DNA of 35,090 nt from Herbidospora daliensis (GCF_001570585.1 NZ_BBXF01000003.1:1-35090); one strand, 5' to 3'; counted from the stretch's first letter, positions 1 through 7,985 are shown. Notes: generated from the letters alone by a model not told the origin. Program-made: numbers and translations.

Positions 1-1
1 G

Positions 2-310
2 GTCCGGCCCGTGTCGTCGGCGTCGGCCAACCCGGCCCCGGCCGCGCCGCCGGCCACCCAGGCCGCGCAGCCCGCCCCGGCCCCGGCCGAGCGGGAGGCC
101 AGCGTGTCGACCGGCGCGTTCGGCGCCCGCGAGGCCGCCGAGACCCGGCCCGAGCAGCAGAGCGCGTCGGGCACCGGCCCGTTCGCGATCCCGCGCCCGA
201 CCGAGCCGCCGACCCCGATCACCTCCAAGGTCACCCAGCCGGTGCCGCGCCGCCCGGTCGTCTTCGAAGAGCAGGAAGACGAACTCGACGTGCCCGACTT
301 CCTGAAGTAA
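2..310 (+). CDS. ftsZ: Cell division protein FtsZ, C-terminal tail (5' partial)
   Basis: The reading frame is open from the left edge and stops at TAA 308-310. Only the disordered C-terminal part is present: an Ala/Pro/Gln-rich linker followed by the acidic tail ending DELDVPDFLK. That tail is the hallmark of actinobacterial FtsZ and is the conserved peptide that binds partners such as SepF and, in mycobacteria, FtsW. FtsZ is the tubulin-like GTPase that builds the cytokinetic ring; its GTPase domain lies outside the window. SepF, its membrane tether, is encoded three genes away in the same direction, which fits a shared division operon. The next gene starts 10 bp after this stop. The identification rests on the tail motif and on context. 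Confidence 0.93.
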   Translation, partial: VRPVSSASANPAPAAPPATQAAQPAPAPAEREASVSTGAFGAREAAETRPEQQSASGTGPFAIPRPTEPPTPITSKVTQPVPRRPVVFEEQEDELDVPDFLK

Positions 311-320
311 CCGCTCATCC

Positions 321-1034
321 ATGACCCACGCCGCACCCTCCCCCCGGGGTGAGGAGATCGCGGCGGGGCTGGCCGAGGTCGAACGCCGCATCACCGACGC
401 GTGCGCCGCCGCCGGCCGGTCCCGCTCCGAGATCACGCTCATCGCGGTGACCAAGACCTACCCCGCCTCCGACGTCCGCCTCCTGGCCGGGCTCGGCGTC
501 GCCGACGTCGGGGAGAACCGCGACCAGGAGGCCGCCGCCAAGGCCGCCGAATGCGCTGACCTGGCGCTGACCTGGCACTTCATCGGCCAGTTGCAGACCA
601 ACAAGGCCCGGTCCGTGGTCGCCTACGCCGACCTGGTCCACGGCGTCGACCGGCTCCGCCTCGCCGAGGCGCTGTCCCGCGAGGCCGTCCGCGCCGGGCG
701 CGAGATCGGCTGCCTCATCCAGGTCTCCCTCGACGGCCTCGCCGGCCGAGGGGGCGCGCTCCCCGCCGACGTCCCGGCTCTCGCCGACGCGCTGGCCGCG
801 CTTCCCGGGCTCTCCCTTCGGGGCGTCATGGGGGTCGCGCCGCTGGGGGAGGACCCGGCGCCCGCGTTCGCGCGGTTGCACGGGGTGGCGCAAGCCGTAC
901 AAAAAGATCATCACCACGCGAACGTCATCTCGGCGGGCATGAGCGGCGATCTGCCCCAAGCGATAGCCAACGGCGCGACACACCTGCGAGTCGGTACGGC
1001 GTTGCTCGGCCGCCGGAAGCCCTTCGTCAGGTAA
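321..1034 (+). CDS. yggS: YggS/PLPBP family pyridoxal-phosphate homeostasis protein
   Basis: A 237-residue single-domain PLP-binding protein (YggS, also YlmE) that buffers vitamin B6 in the cytoplasm and has no established enzymatic reaction. The Schiff-base lysine is K45 in AVTKTYP. It is followed by the family motifs GENRDQE, WHFIGQLQTNK and the phosphate-binding ISAGMSGD...IANGATHLRVGTALLG near the C terminus. Length is normal. The ATG lies 10 bp after the ftsZ stop with no clear Shine-Dalgarno, so translation may depend on coupling to ftsZ. In Streptomyces a YlmD/PgeF gene normally sits between ftsZ and this gene, but here it is absent. Location in the division cluster is typical of Gram-positive bacteria. 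Confidence 0.93.
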   Translation: MTHAAPSPRGEEIAAGLAEVERRITDACAAAGRSRSEITLIAVTKTYPASDVRLLAGLGVADVGENRDQEAAAKAAECADLALTWHFIGQLQTNKARSVVAYADLVHGVDRLRLAEALSREAVRAGREIGCLIQVSLDGLAGRGGALPADVPALADALAALPGLSLRGVMGVAPLGEDPAPAFARLHGVAQAVQKDHHHANVISAGMSGDLPQAIANGATHLRVGTALLGRRKPFVR

Positions 1035-1056
1035 TGTCCCCCGAGTAACAACTAGG

Positions 1057-1062
1057 TACGAT
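1057..1062 (+). promoter_or_regulatory. Possible -10 element for sepF
   Basis: TACGAT sits in the 147-bp gap between yggS and sepF and fits the actinobacterial TANNNT consensus. No convincing -35 is visible. If it is used, sepF would have a leader of roughly 115 nt that contains the 20-bp repeat at 1082-1101. Confidence 0.3.
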
Positions 1063-1081
1063 CAGCGGTTCGCCAGCACGA

Positions 1082-1101
1082 GAGACGCGGACGGCCGAAG
1101 G
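1082..1101 (+). repeat. 20-bp exact direct repeat, copy 1
   Basis: The 20 bases here, beginning GAGACGCGG and ending GCCGAAGG, recur exactly at 29370-29389. Both copies lie in gene-free DNA close to a start codon (sepF leader; upstream of the amidase start). The function is unknown. Confidence 0.7.
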
Positions 1102-1181
1102 ACGGCCGCCGCAGACGACAGGCACGGAGTTCCGCCACGGACCTTCAGCCATGGGCACGGTAGACGGAGGACGACGGAGCG

Positions 1182-1679
1182 ATGGCCGGCGCGATGCGCA
1201 AGATGGCGGTCTACCTCGGTCTCGTGGAGGACGACGACCGTTACGACCGATACCGCGAGTACGCCGACGAGTTCGGCGACGACTACGACATCTCTGGCGA
1301 CTTCAACCCGCAGGGCACCCAGGGCCGTGACGGGAACGACGACTCGGTCGTTCCGGCTCCGCGTCCCTCCGCGGCCGTGATCGAGCGGCGCACGACCGAT
1401 CTGGCGCGGATTACCACGCTCCATCCCCGTACCTACAACGAGGCGCGCACCATCGGCGAGCACTTCCGCGAAGGCACCCCGGTCATCATGAATCTGACCG
1501 AGATGGTTGACAGTGACGCGAAACGGCTCGTCGATTTTGCGGCAGGTCTGATTTTTGGCCTACACGGCAGCATTGAACGTGTTACCAACAAGGTGTTCCT
1601 GTTGTCCCCGGCCAATGTCGAGGTGACGGCTGAGGACAAGGCACGGATCGCGGAACGCGGCTTCTTCAACCAGAGCTAG
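1182..1679 (+). CDS. sepF: Cell division protein SepF
   Basis: A 165-residue SepF that links the FtsZ ring to the membrane. The N terminus ([14 protein letters not shown]) is the amphipathic membrane-targeting helix. An acidic, Asp/Tyr-rich disordered stretch follows (about residues 15-65). The globular C-terminal FtsZ-binding/polymerising domain (about 75-165) contains IMNLTEM, the [14 protein letters not shown] helix, and ends [17 protein letters not shown] at 1166-1170 precedes the ATG by 11 nt, and a second weak ACGGAG lies closer. Length and architecture match actinobacterial SepF, where it is the main FtsZ membrane anchor because FtsA is absent. Its ligand, the FtsZ tail, is encoded at the left edge. 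Confidence 0.96.
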   Translation: MAGAMRKMAVYLGLVEDDDRYDRYREYADEFGDDYDISGDFNPQGTQGRDGNDDSVVPAPRPSAAVIERRTTDLARITTLHPRTYNEARTIGEHFREGTPVIMNLTEMVDSDAKRLVDFAAGLIFGLHGSIERVTNKVFLLSPANVEVTAEDKARIAERGFFNQS

Positions 1680-1762
1680 AGTTCCGTGTATGAACAGTGA
1701 GCGGCACCCCGGCGGCCCGAACGCCCGGAGGATGCGGACCTGGACGGAGGCGAGGCTCGACC

Positions 1763-2050
1763 GTGGGGATCGTTAGTGAGATCTTGGTCGCTGTCCTGGC
1801 CCTCTACCTGGTTCTGCTGATCGGACGGATGATCTTCGAGACGGTCCAGGCGTTCGCCAGATCCTGGCGGCCCAGGGGACCGGTGCTGGTCCTGGCGGAG
1901 GCCACATACACCGCCACCGACCCACCTCTCAAGTTTCTCCGCCGTTTCATTCCTCCCCTCAGGTTGGGTACGGTGGCCTTTGACCTAAGCTTCACAGTGC
2001 TGTTCATTGTGGTCTTGGTCTTGATCCAAGTCGTGTCCGCGCTTCGTTGA
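1763..2050 (+). CDS. yggT: YggT/YlmG family membrane protein
   Basis: A 95-residue integral membrane protein with two hydrophobic segments, about residues 3-22 (VSEILVAVLALYLVLLIG) and 70-92. Between them is the YggT-family loop with the conserved ATDPPLKFLRRFIPPLR. Family members sit beside sepF and divIVA in actinobacteria and Firmicutes and affect septation or nucleoid organisation, but the biochemical role is unclear. I place the start at GTG 1763, 12 nt after GGAGG (1746-1750). An upstream in-frame GTG at 1697 would add a low-complexity, Gly/Arg-rich extension unlike the family. It lies between sepF and divIVA in the same direction. Confidence 0.88.
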   Translation: MGIVSEILVAVLALYLVLLIGRMIFETVQAFARSWRPRGPVLVLAEATYTATDPPLKFLRRFIPPLRLGTVAFDLSFTVLFIVVLVLIQVVSALR

Positions 2051-2099
2051 TCGGGTACCGTCCCTCCGGACAGACTCCAAGCGCGCCAAGGAGACCCAA

Positions 2100-2975
2100 A
2101 TGCCGCTGACGCCCGCCGACGTGCGGAACAAGCAGTTCAGTACCACCCGGTTGCGACCGGGCTACGACGAGGAGGAGGTGGACGCCTTCCTCGACGAGGT
2201 CGAGGCAGAGCTCGACCGCCTCATCCAGGAGAACGAGGAGCTGCGCGCCAAGCTGGCCGAGTGTCTCCGGGGCAAGGTTCCCGGCGGCATGGCCATGGGC
2301 GGCATGCAGATGGCCCCCGCTCCCGTCGCCGAGACCCCCCAGGCTCCCCTTCAGCAGCCGGAGCCGATGGCTCCGCCGCAGCCGGTGCGCCCCGAGCCCG
2401 TTCCCGTCGGCATGGGGCTGCCCCCGGCCGAAGACAACATGGACACCGCGGCCCGCGTGCTCGCGCTGGCCCAGCAGACCGCCGACCAGGCGATCGCCGA
2501 CGCCCGCCGCGAGGCCGACGAGACCGTGACCCGCGCCCGCCGCGAGGCCGACGAGGTTCTCGGCAAGGCCCGCCGTCAGGCCGAGCAGGTCATCGGCGAC
2601 GCGCGTGCGCGCGCCGAGACTTTGGAGCGTGACGCTCAGGAGCGTCACCGCCAGGCGATGGGCTCGCTGGTGCAGACCCGCGACGAGCTCGAGCGCAAGG
2701 TCGACGAGCTCCGCAGCTTCGAGCGGGAGTACCGCAGCCGTCTGAAGCTCTACCTGGAGAACCAGCTCGCCGAGCTGAACGTCCAGGCCGAGGGCAGCGG
2801 CGGCTTCCCGATCGTCGGCAACCCCGCCATCCAGCAGGGCCAGCCCGGCCAGCCGCAGATGGCCCACGCCGTCGCCCCCGGTCCGCAGATCCAGGCTGTC
2901 CCCAACCCGTTCGCCACCGAGCAGCACTCCGGAGGCTTCCCCGCCCCCGACGGCTCTCACGGCGAGCGCCGGTAG
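2100..2975 (+). CDS. divIVA: DivIVA/Wag31 polar growth scaffold
   Basis: A 291-residue coiled-coil protein that recognises curved membrane at poles and septa and directs polar cell-wall growth. The N-terminal lipid-binding domain MPLTPADVRNKQF...LRPGYDEEEVDAFLDEVEAEL (1-60) is diagnostic. A Pro/Met/Gln-rich linker (about 62-115) and a long coiled coil with repeated ARREADE/ARRQAEQ heptads (about 118-240) follow, then a Gly/Pro/Gln-rich tail. AAGGAG at 2088-2093 stands 6 nt before the ATG. In actinobacteria this protein is phosphorylated by Ser/Thr kinases (PknA/PknB on Wag31). Three kinases lie further downstream, but no direct link can be read from the sequence. Confidence 0.96.
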   Translation: MPLTPADVRNKQFSTTRLRPGYDEEEVDAFLDEVEAELDRLIQENEELRAKLAECLRGKVPGGMAMGGMQMAPAPVAETPQAPLQQPEPMAPPQPVRPEPVPVGMGLPPAEDNMDTAARVLALAQQTADQAIADARREADETVTRARREADEVLGKARRQAEQVIGDARARAETLERDAQERHRQAMGSLVQTRDELERKVDELRSFEREYRSRLKLYLENQLAELNVQAEGSGGFPIVGNPAIQQGQPGQPQMAHAVAPGPQIQAVPNPFATEQHSGGFPAPDGSHGERR

Positions 2976-3023
2976 GGTATCCGCTTCTCGCACGCGTACA
3001 GGTAGTTCGGAAGGCCGCCCCCC

Positions 3024-4454
3024 GTGATCCTTGTCAGTGCCGCCCTTGTTCTCGCGGCGATCGTCCTGCTGATCGCCGGTGTCGTACTCGGGATGGCATT
3101 CCTCGTGATGTGGTCGATCGTGATCAGCGTGCTGAGCGCGGTCTGCCTGCTGATCGGGGCGCTGCTGAGGCGTCACGAGCTGTTCCCCGCCGGAGGCCGG
3201 GCCGCTGTCGAGGCCCATCAGGCCGCCGTGGCGCCGCAGATGGCGCCCCACATGGCGCCGCAGATGGCCCACGCCGGAATGCCGGTCTACGGTGCGCCGA
3301 CGGCCATGCCGACCGCGCCGCCGGTTCCCCCGGCGGCTGCCCCCGCCTATCCGCCCAACCCGACCGTGACCGCCCCGGTGCCCGTCCCCGGGCTGGGGCC
3401 CGACTCGATCGTGCTGGTGATCCCCGGCCGTAAGAGGTTCCACCGGACCGGCTGCCGGCAGCTCGTCGGCCGCGACACCGAGGAACTGACGGTCGAGGAA
3501 GCCAGGGAAGAGGGCTTCTCGCCCTGTACGACCTGCGTCGTCGACGCAGCCGCAGACGACACCTGGGCCACCACGGTCCAGGAGACGAGGGTGGAGCCGG
3601 CCGACACCCCCGGGCGCGCCGGTTCGGTGCCTCCGGCCGCCTCCACCCCTCCCGTCGTCCCCCCTGTGGTCCCGCCCTCGGCTCCCTCCCTGGAGCCGTC
3701 CGACTCCACCGCCGTCTTCCGCGCCGAACCGCCGTCGGCCGGATGGCCGGAGCCGGTCCCGTCCGACCGGCCCGAGACCTCCCGCCCCGCCACGCCGGGC
3801 GGCCGGCCCGAGCCCGCGGCCAGGAAAGAGTCGCCGGCCAGGGTCAACCCCTACGCGAAGACCGGTCCGGAGACCCGCGCGAAGACCGAGCAGGAACCCG
3901 AGGCCGAGAGCCCGGTTCCCTCGTTCGAGGCCGCCAAGCCCGAGGCCGCCAAGCCCGACGCCGCCAAGCGCGAGGCCGCGAAGCCCGAGGCCGCGAAGCC
4001 GACGAGCGCCGAGCCCGACGTCGAGCCCGCCGCCGTGAAGCCCGACGCCGCCACGCCGGAAGCCACGCCCGAGGCCGCCGCATCGAAGCCCGCGCCCGAT
4101 GAGCCCTCGCCGAAGAAGCCCTCGCTCAAGGAGCGGGAGCCCGCCGAGGCCGAGCCCGTCAAGCCGTCGATCGAGATTCCCGCGGCCTCGTCGTCGTGGA
4201 ACGCCTTCTCCCGGCCCGCCGCGCCCGCTGAGGCCGATGCGGACGAGGAGGAGGTCGTCGCCGAAGACCGCGACGGCGACACCGTCGAACGTAAGCTGCC
4301 GCCGCCCATGGTGAAGGTCATGGAGGGCACCCGGCGTTACCACACGCCCGACTGCCCGCTGATCAAGGGCGAGGAGGACGGCATCGAGACCATGTCCCAG
4401 CCGGCCGCCGAAGAGGCGGGCCTGACGCCCTGCACGGTCTGCGACAAGTCCTGA
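3024..4454 (+). CDS. Two-pass membrane protein with two HxxxC...CxxC zinc-knuckle domains
   Basis: A 476-residue protein I cannot match to a named gene. Two adjacent transmembrane segments (about 3-24 and 27-47) are followed by a Met/Pro/Ala linker and a first knuckle with H140, C144, C168 and C171 (FHRTGC...PCTTC). A 250-residue low-complexity Pro/Ala/Glu/Lys region comes next, including five EAAKP-type repeats. A second knuckle ends the protein, with H440, C444, C470 and C473 (YHTPDC...PCTVC). The H-x3-C...C-x2-C layout with an EEAREEGFSPC helix resembles the Ada-type zinc-binding fold seen at the ends of some nucleases and secreted proteins. GGAAGG at 3009-3014 precedes the GTG start by 9 nt. 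It directly follows divIVA and precedes a strong terminator, so it is probably the last gene of the division operon. Zinc binding is inferred. Confidence 0.8.
   Translation: MILVSAALVLAAIVLLIAGVVLGMAFLVMWSIVISVLSAVCLLIGALLRRHELFPAGGRAAVEAHQAAVAPQMAPHMAPQMAHAGMPVYGAPTAMPTAPPVPPAAAPAYPPNPTVTAPVPVPGLGPDSIVLVIPGRKRFHRTGCRQLVGRDTEELTVEEAREEGFSPCTTCVVDAAADDTWATTVQETRVEPADTPGRAGSVPPAASTPPVVPPVVPPSAPSLEPSDSTAVFRAEPPSAGWPEPVPSDRPETSRPATPGGRPEPAARKESPARVNPYAKTGPETRAKTEQEPEAESPVPSFEAAKPEAAKPDAAKREAAKPEAAKPTSAEPDVEPAAVKPDAATPEATPEAAASKPAPDEPSPKKPSLKEREPAEAEPVKPSIEIPAASSSWNAFSRPAAPAEADADEEEVVAEDRDGDTVERKLPPPMVKVMEGTRRYHTPDCPLIKGEEDGIETMSQPAAEEAGLTPCTVCDKS
3927..4001 (+). repeat. 15-bp coding tandem repeat (EAAKP x5)
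   Basis: Five consecutive 15-bp units encode EAAKP, EAAKP, DAAKR, EAAKP, EAAKP (residues 302-326) in the linker of the zinc-knuckle protein. Such Lys/Ala/Pro repeats usually form an extended, flexible spacer. Confidence 0.85.
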
Positions 4455-4464
4455 GACTTGCATA

Positions 4465-4504
4465 GAAGAAGGCCCGGTGGATCGAATCCACCGGGCCTTT
4501 CTTC
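4465..4504 (+). terminator. Rho-independent-like terminator of the division operon
   Basis: A 13-bp perfect stem pairs 4469-4481 (AAGGCCCGGTGGA) with 4487-4499 around a TCGAA loop, followed by a T-rich TTTCTTC. It starts 14 bp after the stop of the zinc-knuckle gene. It is the strongest terminator in the window and could also act on minus-strand read-through from ileS. Confidence 0.9.
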
Positions 4505-4632
4505 GTCCCCATGTAGCACCCCGCGCAAGCGTCTGCCCGGCGATTGCGGGGTTAGTCGTCGCGAGGGTGCTCATTTTCGCGACGGGCATGGTGCGCCGTC
4601 GATCGTCACGTCGAGCTCCGTGCCTCCCGGGT

Positions 4633-4659
4633 GCCCGGCGGGACCAGGTCCCGCCGGGC
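4633..4659 (-). terminator. Hairpin terminator of ileS
   Basis: An 11-bp perfect stem pairs 4633-4643 with 4649-4659 around a 5-nt loop, 6 nt beyond the ileS stop. There is no U-tract on the minus strand, which is common for actinobacterial terminators. Between this hairpin and the one at 4465 lies about 130 bp with no gene, containing one 7-bp inverted repeat (GTCGCGA 4558-4564 with TCGCGAC 4577-4583). Confidence 0.7.
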
Positions 4660-4665
4660 TTCCTT

Positions 4666-7600
4666 CTAGGCCTTGCGGAGCTGGAAGGCCAGGCCCAGGT
4701 CGGGGTCTTCGTGCCGGTGGAGGCCCGCCTCGGCGCCTTCGGTGAAGGACGTGGCCAGGACCTCCTCCGCCACCAGGCCGCCGCCCTCGCGGAGGGCGGT
4801 CGCCAGGTCGCCCTCGGCGGCCCACCACAGGTCGATGCGGTCGGTGATCGACAGGCCGGTCGACTTGCGGGCGTCCTGGACCAGGCGGATGACCTCGCGG
4901 ACCAGGCCGGCGCGGCGCAGGTCGTCGGTCATGGCCAGGTCGAGGGCGATGGTCTCGCCGGTGCCGGTGTCGACGGCGCCCGTCTCGACCGCCCAGCCCG
5001 ACTTGGGCTGCTCGGTGATGATGAGGTCGTCGCCGGCCAGGGTGACCTCGCCGAGTTCGCCCGCCTCCAGAGTGGCCGAGCCGCCCGACCTGACCGCGCG
5101 GGCCAGGGTGCCGGGGTCGGCCGCCGAGACGGCCGCGGCGACCAGTTTGGTCTGGCTGCCGAACCGCTTGCCCAGGGCCCGGAAGTTGGGCTTGACGGTG
5201 AAGGTGACCAGGTCGGCCGAGAAGCCCGACAGGTCTTCCAGCGCCAGGACGTTGAGCTCGTCGGCGATCAGCTCGCGCAGTTCGGGCGACAGGGCCGACC
5301 AGCCGGGGGCGCCCACGAGGGCACGGCCGAGCGGCTGGCGGGTCTTGACCGACGACGACGCCCGCGCCGAGCGGCCCAGTTCGACCAGGCGGCGGACCAG
5401 CGCCATCTGCTCGGTCAGGGCCGGGTCGAGGTAGGAGGGGTCGACCTTCGGCCAGGTCGCCAGGTGGACCGACGCCGGGGCGTCGGGGGTGCGCAGGGCG
5501 TCCCAGACGTAGTCGGTGGTGAAGGGGACCATCGGCGCCATCAGGCGGGTGACGGTCTCCAGGCACTCGTACAGGGTCGCGAACGCCGACTCCTCGCCCT
5601 TCCAGAAGCGGCGGCGGGAGCGGCGGACGTACCAGTTGGACAGGTCGTCGAGGAACTCCGTCAGGCGGCGGCCCGCGCGGGCGGTGTCGAAGACGTCGAG
5701 GGCGGCGGTCACCTCGGCGACCGTGCGGTGCAGCTCGGCCAGCGCCCAGCGGTCGATCAGCGGGCGGTCGGCGACGGTCGCGCCCGGCGTCCACGACGAG
5801 GCGTTGGCGTAGAGCGTGAAGAAGCTCGCCGTGTTCCAGTAGGTCAGCAGGACCTTGCGGACGATCTCCTCCAGCGCCGCGTGCCCGATCCGGCGCGGCG
5901 ACCACGGGGAGCCGTTGACCCCCATGTACCAGCGCAGGGCGTCGGCGCCGTGCTGCTCCATCAGGGGCATCGGGCGCAGCACGTTGCCGAGGTGCTTGCT
6001 CATCTTGCGGCCGTCTTCGGCCAGGATGAGGCCCAGGCACAACACGTTCTCGTACGACGATTTGTCGAAGACCAGGGTCCCGACGGTCATCATCGAGTAG
6101 AACCAGCCGCGCGTCTGGTCGATGGCCTCGCAGATGAACTGGCCCGGGTAGGCGGCCTCGAAGACCTCCTTGTTGACGTGGGGGGCGCCCCACTGCGCGA
6201 AGGGCATGGCGCCCGAGTCGTACCAGACGTCGATCACGTCGGGCACGCGCCGGGCCTCGCCGCCGCAGTCGCCGCAGGGGAACACCACGTCGTCGACGTA
6301 GGGGCGGTGGGGGTCGAGCGCCGACAGGTCCTGGCCGGCCTTCTCGCCCAGTTCCTTCAGCGAGCCCACGCAGGTCACATGGTCTTCGTCGCAGATCCAC
6401 AGCGGCAGCGGGGTGCCCCAGTAACGCGACCGGGACAGCGCCCAGTCGACGTTGTTGCGCAGCCACTCGCCGTAGCGGCCGTTCTTGATCGTGTCGGGGA
6501 ACCAGTTGGTGCCCTCGTTCTCGGCGAGCAGGCGCTCCTTCACCGAGGTGGTGCGGATGTACCAGGAGGGGAGCGCGTAGTAGAGCAGCGGGGTGTGGCA
6601 GCGCCAGCAGTGCGGGTAGCTGTGCTCGAAGTGGCTGCCCCGGAACAGCAGCCCGCGCGCCCTGAGGTCGGCCGTGAGGCCCTCGTCGGCGTCCTTGAAG
6701 AACTGGCCGCCGACCTGCGGGACGTCGGCCAGGAACCGGCCGTCGGGGCCGATCGGGTTGACGACGGGCAGGCCGTAGCGCTTGCAGACCGTCATGTCGT
6801 CGGCGCCGAACGCGGGCGCCTGGTGGACCAGGCCCGAGCCGTCTTCGACGGTGACGTAGTCGCCGAGCACGACGAAGTGGGCGCCGGGGATGTCGACCAG
6901 GTCGAAGGGCCGCTGGTACGGCGTGTGCTCCAGCTCGGTGCCGAGGAACGACTCGCGGACCGTCCAGCCCTCGCCGAGGGCAGCGCCGACGAGCGGCTCG
7001 GCCACGACGACCGGGGTCTCGCCCTCCTTCTCGGCGACCACGTAGGTGACCTCGGGGTGCACCGCCACGGCGGTGTTCGACACGAGGGTCCACGGGGTGG
7101 TCGTCCAGATCAGCAGGTCGACGCCCTCGAAGCGGCCCGAGGTGACCGGCATGCGGACGTACACCGAGGGGCTGGAGACGGTCTCGTAGCCGCCGGGCTG
7201 GCCGAGCTCGTGGTCGGACAGGCCGGTGCCGCAGCGCGGGCAGTAGGGGGTGATGCGGAAGTCGCGGAACAGCAGGCCCTTGTCGAAGACGACCTTCAGC
7301 GACCACCAGACGGCCTCGACGTAGGCCGGGTCCATCGTGCGGTAGGCCTGGGACATGTCGACCCAGTAGCCCATCCGCTCGGTCATCTCCTCGAACGCGT
7401 CGACGTGCCGCAGGACGGACTCGCGGCAGCGGGCGTTGAACTCGGCGATGCCGTAGGCCTCGATCTGGGGCTTGCCCGACAGGCCCAGCTCCTTCTCGAC
7501 GGCCACCTCGACGGGCAGGCCGTGGCAGTCCCAGCCCGCCTTGCGCGGCACGTGGTAGCCGTTCATCGACTTGTAGCGCGGGAAGACGTCCTTGAAGACG

Positions 7601-7797
7601 CGCGCCTCGACGTGGTGGACGCCGGGCATGCCGTTGGCCGTCGGGGGGCCCTCGTAGAAGACCCAGGAGGGACCCGTGGCGTTCTGTTCGAGAGAACGCT
7701 CGAAGATCTTGCCGTCGCGCCAGCGCGCCAGCACCTCGTGTTCGAGACGCGGCAGGTCGACCTGCGCGGGCAGGGGATGGAACTGGTGGCTGGACAC
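4666..7797 (-). CDS. ileS: Isoleucyl-tRNA synthetase, long (eukaryote-like) type
   Basis: A 1043-residue class I aminoacyl-tRNA synthetase that charges tRNA-Ile with isoleucine in the cytoplasm. The HIGH signature reads GVHH (59-62) within PPTANGMPGVHH, and the KMSKS loop reads KMSKH (598-602). The WDCHGLPVE motif and a long C-terminal anticodon-binding region are present. The length above 1000 residues, the GVHH form and the lack of a C-terminal four-Cys zinc finger place it with the eukaryote-like IleS2 group, which includes the M. tuberculosis enzyme. I chose GTG 7797 because GGAGG (7806-7802) lies 4 nt upstream and the protein then begins MSSHQFHPLP. An upstream in-frame start would run into the T-box. 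It is convergent with the division operon and preceded by a T-box leader. Confidence 0.97.
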   Translation of the reverse strand: MSSHQFHPLPAQVDLPRLEHEVLARWRDGKIFERSLEQNATGPSWVFYEGPPTANGMPGVHHVEARVFKDVFPRYKSMNGYHVPRKAGWDCHGLPVEVAVEKELGLSGKPQIEAYGIAEFNARCRESVLRHVDAFEEMTERMGYWVDMSQAYRTMDPAYVEAVWWSLKVVFDKGLLFRDFRITPYCPRCGTGLSDHELGQPGGYETVSSPSVYVRMPVTSGRFEGVDLLIWTTTPWTLVSNTAVAVHPEVTYVVAEKEGETPVVVAEPLVGAALGEGWTVRESFLGTELEHTPYQRPFDLVDIPGAHFVVLGDYVTVEDGSGLVHQAPAFGADDMTVCKRYGLPVVNPIGPDGRFLADVPQVGGQFFKDADEGLTADLRARGLLFRGSHFEHSYPHCWRCHTPLLYYALPSWYIRTTSVKERLLAENEGTNWFPDTIKNGRYGEWLRNNVDWALSRSRYWGTPLPLWICDEDHVTCVGSLKELGEKAGQDLSALDPHRPYVDDVVFPCGDCGGEARRVPDVIDVWYDSGAMPFAQWGAPHVNKEVFEAAYPGQFICEAIDQTRGWFYSMMTVGTLVFDKSSYENVLCLGLILAEDGRKMSKHLGNVLRPMPLMEQHGADALRWYMGVNGSPWSPRRIGHAALEEIVRKVLLTYWNTASFFTLYANASSWTPGATVADRPLIDRWALAELHRTVAEVTAALDVFDTARAGRRLTEFLDDLSNWYVRRSRRRFWKGEESAFATLYECLETVTRLMAPMVPFTTDYVWDALRTPDAPASVHLATWPKVDPSYLDPALTEQMALVRRLVELGRSARASSSVKTRQPLGRALVGAPGWSALSPELRELIADELNVLALEDLSGFSADLVTFTVKPNFRALGKRFGSQTKLVAAAVSAADPGTLARAVRSGGSATLEAGELGEVTLAGDDLIITEQPKSGWAVETGAVDTGTGETIALDLAMTDDLRRAGLVREVIRLVQDARKSTGLSITDRIDLWWAAEGDLATALREGGGLVAEEVLATSFTEGAEAGLHRHEDPDLGLAFQLRKA

Positions 7798-7985
7798 TGA
7801 TCCTCCACGCTCATCGGACAATGGCGCGGAGGGACGAGACCCTCGCGAGTCCCGCGGTACCACCCTCCTTGGCCCCCGCGAACGGGAACCCACTCTTTAT
7901 CGGCCGGTTCTACTGGGCGTGACGCCGTTCTTCCGGCGGCTCCGGGGTGATCTTCTTCACGCGCCTCGCCCCGGGCTTCCACCGT
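7798..7985 (-). promoter_or_regulatory. T-box riboswitch leader of ileS (translational type)
   Basis: Read on the minus strand, the leader has the T-box core AGGGTGGTACCGCGG (complement of 7852-7866) and, after a short spacer, TCGTCCCTCC (complement of 7828-7837). AGGG and CCCT can form the antisequestrator helix around the tRNA acceptor end. The overlapping CCTCC can instead pair with the ileS GGAGG at 7806-7802. These alternatives predict control of translation initiation by uncharged tRNA-Ile rather than transcription termination. A short Stem I pairs GGCG...GTGA with TCACGCC and displays ATC, an isoleucine codon (complement of 7949-7951), as the likely specifier. Actinobacterial ileS T-boxes of this class are known. 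The 5' limit is approximate. Confidence 0.93.

Noticed and set aside
3347-3847. Ser/Thr/Gly-rich frames on both strands inside the zinc-knuckle gene
   Set aside because: Low-complexity coding DNA opens all frames; only the 3024 frame has membrane helices and zinc motifs.
2004-4589. Long minus-strand open frame opposite divIVA and the zinc-knuckle gene
   Set aside because: It is a Gly/Arg/Leu-rich shadow produced by high G+C third positions and crosses two well-supported plus-strand genes.
4477-7800. 1107-codon plus-strand open frame opposite ileS
   Set aside because: It has no recognisable domain, Gly/Val/Arg/Asp composition typical of antisense frames, and ileS on the other strand is certain.
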